DNA of 64,000 nt from Pelagimonas varians (GCF_003208435.1 NZ_QKMF01000003.1:248001-312000), one strand, 5' to 3'. Counted from the first letter of the stretch, positions 1 through 9,269 are shown. Made by a program: numbers and translations. Notes: generated from the letters alone by a model not told the origin.

Positions 1-296
1 GCAGATCGCAATTCCTCGGGAGAGGCGAGGTTGTCTTTGTTTGCGTCTACAATCCCAAAGGCAAATCTATAGGCGGCAAAAGCGCGAATTGTTTTGGCAG
101 TTGGTTGGCCGGACTTGGCCATGGCTTGCACAAAGATGCGAAACTCAGGCAAGGACAAATTGCCGTCGCGATTGGCGTCGGCGGCGACAAAGGCATTGAT
201 CTCTGGTTGCGTCGCGGAAAACACCTGTGCGCGAACGTTATAGGGAGCGGTGGCGAATAATACGCTGAGCAGGGCTGCGAAAACGGTTTTTTTCAT
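1..296 (-). CDS. Exported EF-hand calcium-binding protein (3' end outside window)
   Basis: The reading frame runs from an ATG at 294-296 off the left edge; about 98 residues are visible. Residues 1-23 form a Sec signal peptide (MKKT, hydrophobic core, NVRAQ cleavage zone). Two EF-hand loops follow. The first is DANRDGNLSLPE, with acidic or polar ligands at loop positions 1, 3, 5, 7, 9 and 12. The second is DANKDNLASPEE, with Asn instead of the usual Gly at position 6. The protein should be periplasmic and bind Ca2+; a partner cannot be read from the sequence. It is the last gene of a minus-strand pair with the small exported protein whose gene starts at 737. The family is clear; the role is unknown. 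Confidence 0.8.
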   Translation of the reverse strand, partial: MKKTVFAALLSVLFATAPYNVRAQVFSATQPEINAFVAADANRDGNLSLPEFRIFVQAMAKSGQPTAKTIRAFAAYRFAFGIVDANKDNLASPEELRS

Positions 297-305
297 CAAA
301 TGTGC

Positions 306-737
306 CTATCTGTTTTGCGCGGGTTCTTTGGACCAGCGCAGGAAATAGATATTGCCGGTTGTTCCCCGCAAATCCAAAGGCGCCATCATCGAGATGTCAA
401 ATCCGCCGTCGGTGTTCCGGGACCAAAGCACCAAAGTCTGGCGCACGGGCAAAAGGTCAAGACAGCCGGATGCGCCACTTGCCACAACAAGATCCGGTTT
501 CACATCACGACGATTGCCCAGTCCTTTTTCAGTTGCGTTCTGCGTTGGGTTCTCCAGACAGATGCGCACCAATTGGCTGGGATATCCGCCGGACATACGC
601 AGCCCCACCACCATATCGACCTGATCGCCGCGGGCACCATGAAACGACACAAGATCGTCGCCTTGGGCGATCCCGATATGCGGCCAGATAAACACGGAAA
701 GGATGGCCAAAATCCATCGTATTAAATGTCGTGACAC
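306..737 (-). CDS. Small exported protein of unknown function
   Basis: This encodes 143 residues. It appears to start with GTG at 735-737, preceded by a GGGAGAG ribosome-binding site. Residues 1-25 form a signal peptide (RWILAILSVFIWPHIGIAQG). The mature protein has two cysteines (in RICLENP and SGCLDL), which could form a disulfide, and a predicted beta-rich composition. I do not recognise a domain. The gene ends 9 bases before the start of the EF-hand gene, so the two are probably co-transcribed. Both lie beside the two-component system at 833-3489. Confidence 0.7.
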   Translation of the reverse strand: MSRHLIRWILAILSVFIWPHIGIAQGDDLVSFHGARGDQVDMVVGLRMSGGYPSQLVRICLENPTQNATEKGLGNRRDVKPDLVVASGASGCLDLLPVRQTLVLWSRNTDGGFDISMMAPLDLRGTTGNIYFLRWSKEPAQNR

Positions 738-832
738 CTGTCTCTCCCGTTACAAAGGCGCTGGGCCTGCGGTTCAGGATTAAACTAGCCTTTGGGCCGG
801 TGTCGCAACATGGGGCCAATCCCCCATTCAAG

Positions 833-1489
833 TCAGAGTTCCGAGGCCGGATCGACCAAGCCTTCGCGCAAGGCAAAGGCCATAAGCTGGGGCACGGAAT
901 GCACATCCAGTTTTTGCATCATGCTTGTCCGATGCTTGTCGACCGTCTTGACGCTGATCCCCAGAATTCCGGCGATGTCCTTGTTCGAATGCCCAGCCAA
1001 AATCATATTGAGCATTTGCCGCTCCCGCCCCGTCAGTTGTGCGCCCTTGGGCTTTTCTTTCAAGGCCGCAACAAAGCGCCGGGCGATATAGCGTTGGCCC
1101 CTCAAAATACTTGGCAACCGCATGTATAATTCTTGATTGTCGTCGCCCTTGGAAAACAGTCCATCAACGCCGCTGTCGACCAAGGCGCTGATCATCCCGA
1201 TCGCGGTCACGCCGGTCAGCACCACAATCTTGGTATCCGGGCTCCACCTGCGGACTTCGACCACCACTTCGGCACCGCCGGCAAGGGGCATTTGCACGTC
1301 CAAAAGCAACAGGTCGGGTTTGTGTTGGCGGGCCAGCGCGATAGCTTCAAGGCCATTTTCCGCCTCGCCTGTGACCTCTATTCCGTCTGGGTCAATCTGC
1401 CCCGGCGTTTCAAGCGCGGCGCGCAAACCGCTGCGCACTATTGCATGATCATCCGCGACAACGGCATAGTATTTCCCACGCTCTTTCAT
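833..1489 (-). CDS. LuxR/NarL-family response regulator
   Basis: This encodes 218 residues from the ATG at 1487-1489. The longer reading frame to 1600 would overlap the divergent kinase gene and its extra residues do not fit a receiver domain. The receiver domain has the acidic pair D13-D14, the phospho-acceptor D64 in LLLDVQMP and K114. The C-terminal LuxR helix-turn-helix begins at LTGRERQML and includes GHSNKDIAGILGISVKTVDKH. The start codon lies only 29 bases from that of the histidine kinase, back to back, so the two are almost certainly a cognate pair sharing a very short divergent promoter region. It probably regulates itself or the neighbouring exported-protein genes; no operator could be assigned. 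Confidence 0.9.
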   Translation of the reverse strand: MKERGKYYAVVADDHAIVRSGLRAALETPGQIDPDGIEVTGEAENGLEAIALARQHKPDLLLLDVQMPLAGGAEVVVEVRRWSPDTKIVVLTGVTAIGMISALVDSGVDGLFSKGDDNQELYMRLPSILRGQRYIARRFVAALKEKPKGAQLTGRERQMLNMILAGHSNKDIAGILGISVKTVDKHRTSMMQKLDVHSVPQLMAFALREGLVDPASEL

Positions 1490-1518
1490 TTTGAAATTCC
1501 TCAAAGGTCCTGACCAAA

Positions 1519-3489
1519 ATGTGCCATGTCCGCAGGTTGATACCCAGAGTTTTGGCCTGCTTCGTGATGCTTTTTGTCTGGTGCGGTACGGTGCAGGCAC
1601 AGTTGGTTGAATTGGCTCCGGGCCACGAAACCGCCGATATGGTGCCGGATCTAAGCTATTGGGCCTCGCTTGATCCAGAGGTCAGCGCGGCGATCAGCGC
1701 CTTTCGGGACGGGCATTTCAGGCGCGGCTTGCAGACCATTTCCTATAGCGCGCGGCATTCGCCTGAAACATGGGCTGCGGTGGAAATCATCAATCAAACC
1801 GCAGAAGATGGCCGACCGGATGACCGGTTTGTAGTGACACTGGATGCGCCTTTGGTCAGCGGTGTGCGGATATTTTTAGTGCGGACCGGCGGGCTGACAG
1901 AAAACCTGACGGATTATTCGATCTTTGAGCCGTTTGACCCCGTTGACCATGTGGTGAACCGCTTGCGGACGCCGGAATTTGCGCTGTCGCCCGGTGAACA
2001 GGTGACCTTGTTGACCCATGTTCAAACCGGTCCCTTTCCCGATTTCGGTATGGAGATTCACAGCCCCGACTATTTGGCCCAAGCTTCGTTTGGGTGGGGG
2101 GTGGCCTTGACCGCTTTTTATGCCTTTGCGCTCAGTTGTTTGGTGTTTTTCTTTGGCTTTCAGGCCGCGATGCGCAGTGCTGTTGGCGTCTGGAATGCAG
2201 TCCTGTTCCTAGTGTTTTTGGGGGTGCTGAGTTTTGTTGACGGCCTGTTGTTCCGCGCGGTTTACCCCCAGCACCCTGAATATGCCTCCGGCATTGGCTT
2301 TGGCCTGTTGTTCGCGCTGTCGGGGGCAGGTTTTTTGGTGGCGGGGGCAGGGGTGGCCCGCATTGCGCCGCGCCTTGGTCGGGCCGTGTCTGGACTGGCG
2401 TTATTGTCGCTCGCCGGGTTTGGTTTTGCGATTTTGGCGCCGGGGCCAATCGCAGCAGTTTTGTCTTATGCATTGATAGGTGCGATGCTGATCGCCAATG
2501 TCGTTTCCGCGCGGGCCTTTGCCCAAGATGATGTCGCGCCGCCCGTCGGGGCGATTTGGGTGGCCGGTCTTGCGGTGCTGGGCGCTGTGGTTGTGATTGC
2601 TTTGGTGGTTAGCGGGCTGGGAGGGCGATGGCTTGATGCGCCGACGGCGATGCGCGCGGTCTTTGCAGCATTGCTGTTGGCAACGATGACTTTTTTGACT
2701 GCAAATGTGATTGCGCTGCGCCGCCGTCATCTCAGCGCAGTCGAAGCGCGTGTGGAAGCGCTTCAAGCCGAGGCAGACCGCAATCGGGAGCTTTTGGCGG
2801 CAGAGCGCAACTATGCCCGCGCCCGCGAACTGGCGGCTTTGCGGCAACGGCAACTGGCGACCGCGTCACATGATTTGCGCCAACCGTTGATGTCCTTGCG
2901 CATGACGTTTGATGGACTGGCCACAGGTATGCAGCCCGAGGTGAAATCGCGTTTGAATGATGCCTTTGATTATCTGGGCGCGCTGGCCAGTGGCTATGCT
3001 GAAGATGGTGCCGATGAAGGCTGGGACGGCGATGAAACGGCAGGGGATGGGGGCGACACAACAGAGATAGAGACCTATGCTCTGTCCGTGCCATTGGGGA
3101 CTGTTTTGCAAATGTTTCAAGGTGAAGCGCAGGCCAAGGGGCTGGACCTACGGGTTGTAAGCAGCGCGCGCGACACCACCGCGCCGCCGCTGGTGTTGAT
3201 GCGAATTGTAACAAACCTTGTGTCGAACGCCATCAAATATACCGATAAGGGCGGCGTTCTGGTTGGGGTTCGGCACGGCTCCCGGCCACGGATTTGGGTT
3301 GTGGACACTGGTCCGGGTATGCGTGCACAGGACATCGCGCACTTTAGCAACGCTTATGTCAAAGGCGACAGTTCAACCGGCCAGGGTCTTGGGCTGTCGG
3401 TTTGTTTTGACCTCGCGCGTGACCACGGCATGTTGCTTGAGGTGACATCGGTACCGGGGCTTGGAACCTGCTTTTCTTTGTCTCTTTAG
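1519..3489 (+). CDS. 7TM membrane sensor histidine kinase
   Basis: This encodes 656 residues. A signal peptide (about 1-27) is followed by a periplasmic domain (about 28-185) resembling the 7TMR-DISM extracellular class. Seven hydrophobic segments lie at about 190-400, then a short coiled coil, then the kinase core. The H-box reads ATASHDLRQPLMSL, with the phospho-accepting His. The N-box is LVSNAIKYTDKG, the G1 box VVDTGPGM and the G2 box GQGLGLSV. Between H-box and N-box is an acidic Asp/Glu/Gly-rich insert (about 495-520). There is no attached receiver domain, so the divergent LuxR regulator is the likely partner. The last four bases overlap the convergent gene ending at 3486. The signal sensed is unknown. 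Confidence 0.88.
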   Translation: MCHVRRLIPRVLACFVMLFVWCGTVQAQLVELAPGHETADMVPDLSYWASLDPEVSAAISAFRDGHFRRGLQTISYSARHSPETWAAVEIINQTAEDGRPDDRFVVTLDAPLVSGVRIFLVRTGGLTENLTDYSIFEPFDPVDHVVNRLRTPEFALSPGEQVTLLTHVQTGPFPDFGMEIHSPDYLAQASFGWGVALTAFYAFALSCLVFFFGFQAAMRSAVGVWNAVLFLVFLGVLSFVDGLLFRAVYPQHPEYASGIGFGLLFALSGAGFLVAGAGVARIAPRLGRAVSGLALLSLAGFGFAILAPGPIAAVLSYALIGAMLIANVVSARAFAQDDVAPPVGAIWVAGLAVLGAVVVIALVVSGLGGRWLDAPTAMRAVFAALLLATMTFLTANVIALRRRHLSAVEARVEALQAEADRNRELLAAERNYARARELAALRQRQLATASHDLRQPLMSLRMTFDGLATGMQPEVKSRLNDAFDYLGALASGYAEDGADEGWDGDETAGDGGDTTEIETYALSVPLGTVLQMFQGEAQAKGLDLRVVSSARDTTAPPLVLMRIVTNLVSNAIKYTDKGGVLVGVRHGSRPRIWVVDTGPGMRAQDIAHFSNAYVKGDSSTGQGLGLSVCFDLARDHGMLLEVTSVPGLGTCFSLSL

Positions 3490-4382
3490 GGACAGGGGCC
3501 TTGGCTGAGGCGGGCGTCGCCGCGATAACAGACGTTTAATGCCCCAAGGCCAGTGACAGTCCATTGCGCGCCGCGTTGCTGCATCAACACCCGATAGGCA
3601 CGCCCGGAAACGGAATCATCGGCCCATCCGCTGCTTAGGATCGTCGCTGCGATTTGATCGCCGGTTTGCTGCATCGCGGTTTCGATTTGCGGGCGGCCTT
3701 CTTCTTGTGTGGGAAAGTATAGGTTCAAATGGCTGGAAATCTGCTTGGGGTCTTCCAACGTCAGGGCAGGTGTTTCCAAAACGGTGAACCCATCCAGATC
3801 AAAAGACAGGCCCAGTTCCGTCATCAGGGCCCCTTGTTTCGGGGTCTCATAGGGGGATTCAGGCATCCAGAGCCAAACACGGTCTTGTCCGTCTAAATCT
3901 ACAAAGGCATCCAGCAGTTCTGGGCGGGTGTCATTCACTTGATAGCTGTGCGAAATTCGCCCGTCGCCGATGCCCGGGGCTATCCTCTGGCTGGAAGAAA
4001 TCACGCGAAAATCCGGCTGGACATCGGGGGATGACACCAAGGGGGACACCGTCATTCGACCCGTCTTTACGCGATGAGATGGCCTGCCTGATGTCTGAGA
4101 AGTAGGCACAAAGCTAAAGCCGGGAATAGGAAAGAAAAGCGGGGTCAGGATGCCGCCTTCGTCATAGACCATTACGTAAACCAAATCAGAGAATGTTGCG
4201 CGGCATGGGATCTTGTGCAGTGTCCCTGCATCGAATGGTTGGCTCTCGATCTCCGGCGGTAGGCTGCATTCTTGTGGGGCAATTGTTTCGCGCAGATCAA
4301 ACAGGGCATCTGCGTCTGCGGCCTGCGCAGCTGCGCCAACAAGACCGGACAGGGCGATCAGGGGAAGGTGGATCAGTTTCAT
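3486..4382 (-). CDS. Exported protein of unknown function
   Basis: This encodes 298 residues. Residues 1-22 are a signal peptide (MKLIHLPLIALSGLVGAAAQA). The mature protein has four cysteines: one in APQECSLPP, one in IPCRATF, one in NVCYRGD and one in the C-terminal GPCP. This suggests disulfides at both ends of a periplasmic protein. No domain is recognised. Its 3' end overlaps the kinase gene by four bases on the opposite strand. It is followed upstream by two more minus-strand exported-protein genes (4459-5388 and 5429-5821), and the three may form an operon. Confidence 0.75.
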   Translation of the reverse strand: MKLIHLPLIALSGLVGAAAQAADADALFDLRETIAPQECSLPPEIESQPFDAGTLHKIPCRATFSDLVYVMVYDEGGILTPLFFPIPGFSFVPTSQTSGRPSHRVKTGRMTVSPLVSSPDVQPDFRVISSSQRIAPGIGDGRISHSYQVNDTRPELLDAFVDLDGQDRVWLWMPESPYETPKQGALMTELGLSFDLDGFTVLETPALTLEDPKQISSHLNLYFPTQEEGRPQIETAMQQTGDQIAATILSSGWADDSVSGRAYRVLMQQRGAQWTVTGLGALNVCYRGDARLSQGPCP

Positions 4383-4458
4383 AAAAGGGCTCCGAAAAAT
4401 TGAGGTGGTGAAAGTGGCCCCCTTGGGTCCATGGGGGCCAGTGTACTTGGGGCAGGGT

Positions 4459-5388
4459 TTAGTTCCAAATTTTGGTCAGGGCGTAGGTCACCGCCCCGCC
4501 ACCGCCGAGGCTGCCAATACCGATCCCGATTGAAAATCCGGCGAAATCGAAGGGCTTGGAGGTAAACCACATGTTCAGTCCAACTCCGGATCCCGCATCG
4601 AATTCGGCGATAGTGCCAAAGGCGTGCCCGTCAATTTTGGTGTGACTTGAGCGAAAGAAAGAAAACACCAGATCGTTGCCTCCGCCAAAGTGATACCCGC
4701 CGCTCAGCGATGTGGTGGTATAGAGCTTGGGAGTGCCATCGAAATCCAGATCCATAGCAAATCCGGTTTCATGGGCACCGCCAGCTACAAACGAGCCACT
4801 GGTTTCTATCCCGACAGTTACGGTCTTGAACCCCATACGTTCGAGCGCTTCAAAACTCGTCCGCAGGTCTGAATTGTTGCTTAAAATGCGCTGTATGGCG
4901 CGGCCGTCTTTGTCTTTGATTGCTTGGGCAAGTGCCTTGGCGTCGCGCCCATCTGGCAAAGCAAGCGAGATTTGACGGGCGATGCCTGCAATCTCGGGCC
5001 CGTGTTTGCGGCTTGCGGCTTGAAGTTTTTCCTTTTTTCCGCCGCCAAAGACACCGCCTACTGTATCTCCAACTTTGTCGCCGATCTGGCCGATCATAGT
5101 GCTGCTGGCCGGAACGCATTTTCCCTTTTTAATCAATAATCCAGGTTTGCAGGCTTTGCCCTTGGAAATAATCTTGCAAGCTTTCTGGCCTTTGGCTCCG
5201 CAGGGTTTGCAATAGCCGCGCACTTCGCGCAGCCAGGTGCGGCACTCTGGGCCGGGCTTGTGCCAAGCGCAGGCTGCCTGCCCGGACCCGCCACAGCTTT
5301 TGGCCAGTGCAGCTGATGGCGGAGCCATTGCCGCAGAGGCCAAACCGAGGGCCAATATCATCAAGACGCGTTTGATAAGAGGTTTCAT
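4459..5388 (-). CDS. Exported Cys/Gly-rich protein of unknown function
   Basis: This encodes 309 residues with a signal peptide (about 1-29). An N-terminal cysteine- and lysine-rich segment (about 30-95) holds eight cysteines in spaced pairs (CGGSGQAACAW, CRTWLREVRGYCKPCG and so on). A Gly-rich linker (VGGVFGGGKKEK) and a helical stretch follow. The C-terminal half (about 195-309) is Gly- and aromatic-rich with alternating residues (MDLDFDGTPKLYTTTSLSGG), like a small beta-barrel or a lipid-binding YSC84-type fold. The family is not certain. The cluster context is one of envelope proteins. Confidence 0.7.
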   Translation of the reverse strand: MKPLIKRVLMILALGLASAAMAPPSAALAKSCGGSGQAACAWHKPGPECRTWLREVRGYCKPCGAKGQKACKIISKGKACKPGLLIKKGKCVPASSTMIGQIGDKVGDTVGGVFGGGKKEKLQAASRKHGPEIAGIARQISLALPDGRDAKALAQAIKDKDGRAIQRILSNNSDLRTSFEALERMGFKTVTVGIETSGSFVAGGAHETGFAMDLDFDGTPKLYTTTSLSGGYHFGGGNDLVFSFFRSSHTKIDGHAFGTIAEFDAGSGVGLNMWFTSKPFDFAGFSIGIGIGSLGGGGAVTYALTKIWN

Positions 5389-5428
5389 GGGTTTGTCCTT
5401 TGCGAAAATGGCTTCCAGTCAGTGTGGG

Positions 5429-5821
5429 TCAGTCGGTCAAAACGACGTTGAAGGTGCGGTTGCGCTTACACTCTTGAAACTCGGACGAGGCACGTTTTAG
5501 ACCGCTCCATTTGTTGAAATGCTTGTTGTCGGTGCGGGTGCGGTAAAGGATCGTCACCTGCGTCTGGCGTTCATTTGCATGTTCAAGATTGCGGGTGACG
5601 GTGAATGGCTGACCTGCGGGGACGTCCTGATTGCGGATCGGTTCCGATTTCTTGCCGTAGCCGGAAATCTTGAAGTTCAGATCAACCACTTTTATCAGCC
5701 CGCCGGTCAGGTTTTCCGCATGGATATAGGCATCCTTGCAGTTGCCGCGGGCATGGCCCGGTGTGGCCAAAGAAGCAGTGATGGCGATCAGGGCGGTGGC
5801 GAAAATTGTCTTGGCGATCAT
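5429..5821 (-). CDS. Small exported basic protein of unknown function
   Basis: This encodes 130 residues. The signal peptide is about 1-25 (MIAKTIFATALIAITASLATPGHA). Two cysteines (RGNCKDA and FQECKRN) sit near the two ends of the mature protein and may pair. The middle is beta-strand-like with a basic surface (KISGYGKKSEPIR). No domain is recognised. The gene lies 40 bases upstream of the Cys/Gly-rich gene on the same strand, so co-transcription is likely. Confidence 0.7.
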   Translation of the reverse strand: MIAKTIFATALIAITASLATPGHARGNCKDAYIHAENLTGGLIKVVDLNFKISGYGKKSEPIRNQDVPAGQPFTVTRNLEHANERQTQVTILYRTRTDNKHFNKWSGLKRASSEFQECKRNRTFNVVLTD

Positions 5822-6092
5822 GGTCTTGTTCCTTTTGGTGCCGGATCGAATGATGTCCGGTGGTTGGGTTCGTTTGTGTTCGTCGCTGTGCCGACGCTGC
5901 GTGTTTTGCCGTTCGACATCCTCATCATGCCGAATGCCGGTCGCCCTTGGGATCGGGGAAACACCCCATTTGACAGGGGGCGAATTGGGGGATTTCCCCC
6001 AGTGCTTTGAATCGCCGATCGGTGCCTACTCAGGGCAGTTTCGGCCTAACGCGGCCGCCTGATTACACCCTTTAAGAATAAGGAGAGCTCCG

Positions 6093-8006
6093 ATGCTCCG
6101 CTCCAAAACCACCTTTTCCGCCCTTATGCTGATCACCACCTGCCTATCCGGTTTTGCCAATGCGCAGGCCGCGCCCGAGATCACCCAGATCGAACTGGGT
6201 CAGGCAGGCATTGCCCGCTACACCATGACGGCCGAAGCCAATGGCAACCTGATCAGCTTCACCGTGCCAGAGGCCGCTTCGAGCGATGTTCTGGCGTCTT
6301 TGGTTGTGCGCGATCCGGCGGGCGGCGTTGTTGATCTGCAAACCGATACGCCGGGGTCCGCAGCGGCGGCGCTGCGTGAAACCGCATTTTCCAAAGGTGT
6401 TCCGCAAGACACAGAGCAGCTATTGAGTGCGCTTCGGGGGGAGATCGTAACCGTGACCACGGCGACATCCAGCATCACGGGGCAGGTCATGGGGCTTCGC
6501 CACTTTATCGCCGTTGAAGATGGCGAAGGCGTCAACCGTGCGGCAGTCATTGTGCTGTCGGGGACAGGCGTTGTTGAAATCGTGCTGACCCCCGGTGTCA
6601 GAGTTGGCTTTTCACCCCAGATTGCCGAGAAGCTGGCCGACGCCCTTAATGCAGGGCAAGTGACCCGCGCCACCCGTCAGTTTGACCTGATGCTTGAGGC
6701 TGACAGTGCCCGCGACGTGGATCTTTCGTATGTGACCGAGGCGGCGGCTTGGAAAAACTCTTGGCGTTTGTTGCTGGACGAAGGGCGTCTGCAGGGTTGG
6801 GCTACCTTTGAAAACGTCTCGGGTGCGGATTGGGATGATGTCGAGATGACCCTGACCACGGGATCACCGGTGGCGTTTGATCGCGATTTGATTGACCCGC
6901 GATTTGTCAGCCGCAGCAAGGATGACAGTGCCAAACCCCAACCGATTCAAGTTAAGGCCAGCAGCGCGGGGATTGGATTGCTGTCCATGCATTCCGGCCG
7001 CGCCCATTCGGTGGGTAGGGCCCAAGACTCCGGCCCCGCCTCGGGAAGCGCCTCTGCCGGAGATGCCTTGGATAGCAGCGGTATTTTGCGCTACAGCCTG
7101 CCGGATGCCGTTGATCTCAAGGATGGGCGCACTGCAAACCTGATGTATCTAGATGTGTCAATCGAGCCTGAAATTCGAGGCCTGTATCGCCCGTCCAAAA
7201 GGCAGGGCACGATCTTGATGGCGGCCTCAATCACTTCTGATCAGGCTTTGGCATCAGGGCTTGTCTCGGTTCAAGATGAAAATGGATTTGTTGGCGATGC
7301 GCCATTCTTGGGGATGCAGGCCGGTCAATCGACTTTGCTGCCCTTTGCGGCGGTGACTGGCAGTGATATTCAAACTGTTGAGGACAGAGGCATACGGCTA
7401 ACCACGGTTGTTCATCAGGCTGGCAAACTGACACTGGATTTCGAAGACACCCGAACAACAACCTATTCGGGCGCTTTGCCAGACATGGCCGATTTGTTTA
7501 CAGTCGAGCATCCGGTTGGGTTTGGAGAGTTGGACAGCACCAACGGTGAGGCCGAACAGGCCAATGGCATCTATCGGATCACTGCTCCGGTCATGGATGG
7601 ATCGGGTATGGTGTCATTGGTCGAAACCAACCGGTTCCAAAAACGCGTGCGTTTGGGGGCGGGGGATTTCGGGTCTGTGTTGGCGGATATTGAATCCGGA
7701 AGGATCACAGTAAACGACAATCTTCGTGCAGCGTTTGATCAGGCCAGCGCATTGAAGGTGAAGGTCGAAACGGCGCGCCGGTTGGAGGACGCCGCAAAAG
7801 CCCGCTACAAATCCTTGGGAGAAGAGCAAAAACGTTTGCTGGAAAACTTAAAGGGAGTGACGCAAGAGGCGCTGCGCACCCGCTATCTTGAGGCATTGGA
7901 CAAAACCGAGACCGAGATTGCCAAAAGCTTTGACGACATGGATCAGATTAAAGCGGAGTATCAAGCGTTCGAAGCCAAGTTGTGGGCAATTTTCTCCGAT
8001 ATGTAA
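6093..8006 (+). CDS. Exported DUF4139 domain protein
   Basis: This encodes 637 residues with a good ribosome-binding site (AAGGAG just upstream) and a signal peptide (about 1-27). The central part matches DUF4139, the mucoidy inhibitor A-like family. Typical pieces are DVDLSYVTEAAAWKNSWRLL, the GWATFENVSGADWDDVEMTL strand and a C-terminal beta part. In the usual MuiA architecture a coiled coil lies near the N terminus, between DUF4140 and DUF4139. Here a long charged helical region lies at the C-terminal end (about 545-637). The protein is probably periplasmic or surface-associated; its biochemical role is unknown in the family. A perfect terminator follows the gene. Confidence 0.8.
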   Translation: MLRSKTTFSALMLITTCLSGFANAQAAPEITQIELGQAGIARYTMTAEANGNLISFTVPEAASSDVLASLVVRDPAGGVVDLQTDTPGSAAAALRETAFSKGVPQDTEQLLSALRGEIVTVTTATSSITGQVMGLRHFIAVEDGEGVNRAAVIVLSGTGVVEIVLTPGVRVGFSPQIAEKLADALNAGQVTRATRQFDLMLEADSARDVDLSYVTEAAAWKNSWRLLLDEGRLQGWATFENVSGADWDDVEMTLTTGSPVAFDRDLIDPRFVSRSKDDSAKPQPIQVKASSAGIGLLSMHSGRAHSVGRAQDSGPASGSASAGDALDSSGILRYSLPDAVDLKDGRTANLMYLDVSIEPEIRGLYRPSKRQGTILMAASITSDQALASGLVSVQDENGFVGDAPFLGMQAGQSTLLPFAAVTGSDIQTVEDRGIRLTTVVHQAGKLTLDFEDTRTTTYSGALPDMADLFTVEHPVGFGELDSTNGEAEQANGIYRITAPVMDGSGMVSLVETNRFQKRVRLGAGDFGSVLADIESGRITVNDNLRAAFDQASALKVKVETARRLEDAAKARYKSLGEEQKRLLENLKGVTQEALRTRYLEALDKTETEIAKSFDDMDQIKAEYQAFEAKLWAIFSDM

Positions 8007-8057
8007 CTCAGGACTTCATGGATAGTTTGCAAGATGGCTTCGGCGGCTTGTTTGTTG

Positions 8058-8088
8058 GGGAAAGGCCCGGATGGGCCTTTCCCTTTTT
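8058..8088 (+). terminator. Rho-independent terminator of the DUF4139 gene
   Basis: A perfect 11-bp stem (8058-8068 with 8073-8083, GGGAAAGGCCC) with a GGAT loop is followed directly by five T. It lies 52 bases after the stop codon of the gene at 6093-8006. Confidence 0.92.
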
Positions 8089-8189
8089 GGCCGACAGTTC
8101 CGCAGTGTCACGTGACCCTTAGTGAAAAGATGTCAGAGGGTCTTGGCAGCGTTAAAAGCCTGCGGGCTAAACGGATGCCGGCCCTTCCC

Positions 8190-9092
8190 TTAGGGCTGTC
8201 CAGCCAGCAAAGCATCCCAGAACAAATGTGCCGCTTGAGATCCAAGACCGCGCCTGCGGGCAGCGCAAATGTTCCACGGCATTGGGTGTGATAACTGAAC
8301 CTCGCGGTGGGTCCCATCTGCCACGGCCTTGGCAAATGTTTCGGGCATACCTGCACAAATGTGGTCCGTTTTGGCCGTCAAACGAATGAGCAAGTTGAAG
8401 TCATCACATTCGATGGCGGGCATTTCCTCGACCCGCCGCCATGCCGTTGAATCCCCGCCAAGCATTGTTGCAACGGTTGCCCGCCAATGCCTGTGCAGAT
8501 GGGCCGAAGCCAGCGGGTAATCAAACACTTGGCGGGCGGCTATTGGCCCCAGTTCGTGGATCGGATGGCCAACCCGCGCAAAAAATGCCACCGACCGTTT
8601 TTCGAGTACTTTGATATCGAGATTGGCAAGGTTGCTGGTATGGGTCAGATCCACAATGACAATATCAAGAGCGCCAGCACGCAGCTCTTCGACCGGTTCT
8701 TTGGTTGCCCGAACAACAACTTTGACCCGCAGATCTGGCTGTTTGGCAAGCATCCGTTCCAGCAACGGCCCGATGAGAGTATCCGTTGTCAACGGACCGC
8801 ATCCGATGCGCAAAAACATCTCTGTTGCGTTTCTCGTTTGCCGTAGCCCATTTTCGAAACGTGTCGTCGAAGCAGTATAATCATCTGCCAAAAGTAAGAA
8901 CCGTTCGCCGCCAGCGGTTAGGGCTGACCCGTTTTTGCGGCGCTCAAACAGCATGAACCCGCAAAATTCTTCGGCCTTGGCGATATGGCGTGAAAGAGTA
9001 GCAGTCGACATACCCAGACTCTCTGCGGCTTCGTGAAAGCTGTGAAAACTCGCCAAAGCCCGAACTGCGGCAAGTGTGCGATCGTTGAGCAT
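8190..9092 (-). CDS. LysR-family transcriptional regulator, divergent from arylsulfatase
   Basis: This encodes 300 residues from the ATG at 9090-9092, which fits the LysR start pattern MLNDRTLAAVRALASF. The longer frame to 9179 would run through the divergent promoter. The N-terminal winged helix-turn-helix covers about 1-60 (SFHEAAESLGMSTATLSRHI), followed by a LysR substrate-binding domain (about 90-295). It is transcribed away from the sulfatase gene, with 177 bases between starts. It therefore probably controls that gene in response to an aryl or sugar sulfate, or to the released product (inference). A LysR-type dyad lies in the gap. Confidence 0.87.
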   Translation of the reverse strand: MLNDRTLAAVRALASFHSFHEAAESLGMSTATLSRHIAKAEEFCGFMLFERRKNGSALTAGGERFLLLADDYTASTTRFENGLRQTRNATEMFLRIGCGPLTTDTLIGPLLERMLAKQPDLRVKVVVRATKEPVEELRAGALDIVIVDLTHTSNLANLDIKVLEKRSVAFFARVGHPIHELGPIAARQVFDYPLASAHLHRHWRATVATMLGGDSTAWRRVEEMPAIECDDFNLLIRLTAKTDHICAGMPETFAKAVADGTHREVQLSHPMPWNICAARRRGLGSQAAHLFWDALLAGQP

Positions 9093-9153
9093 GGCGTTCT
9101 CCGTTGGGTTTCGGGGCGGATATATTCCGTAGATTGCGCAACTTGCAACGCCT

Positions 9154-9170
9154 GTTTCACAAAGTGTAAC
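9154..9170. promoter_or_regulatory. Candidate LysR operator between lysR and sulfatase genes
   Basis: GTTTCACAAAGTGTAAC is a near-perfect dyad (GTT.CAC...GTG.AAC) containing the T-N11-A pattern usual for LysR sites. It sits 61 bases from the LysR start and 99 bases from the sulfatase start. Assigned by sequence pattern only. Confidence 0.5.
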
Positions 9171-9269
9171 ACGCAGCAAGGATGGTCGCTTTTGCTGTAC
9201 CGACCTGCAAAACGGGGGGGGCTTCGGGCCAGCGGCCCCAGTGTGTAGGTAGTTGCAAAAGGATTCCAG

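Noticed and set aside
5936-6003. G-run/C-run rich stretch before the DUF4139 gene, with GGGGGATTTCCCCC at its end
   Set aside because: It could form small hairpins, but there is no repeat of the motif near another gene and no plausible binding protein is known, so no function is claimed.
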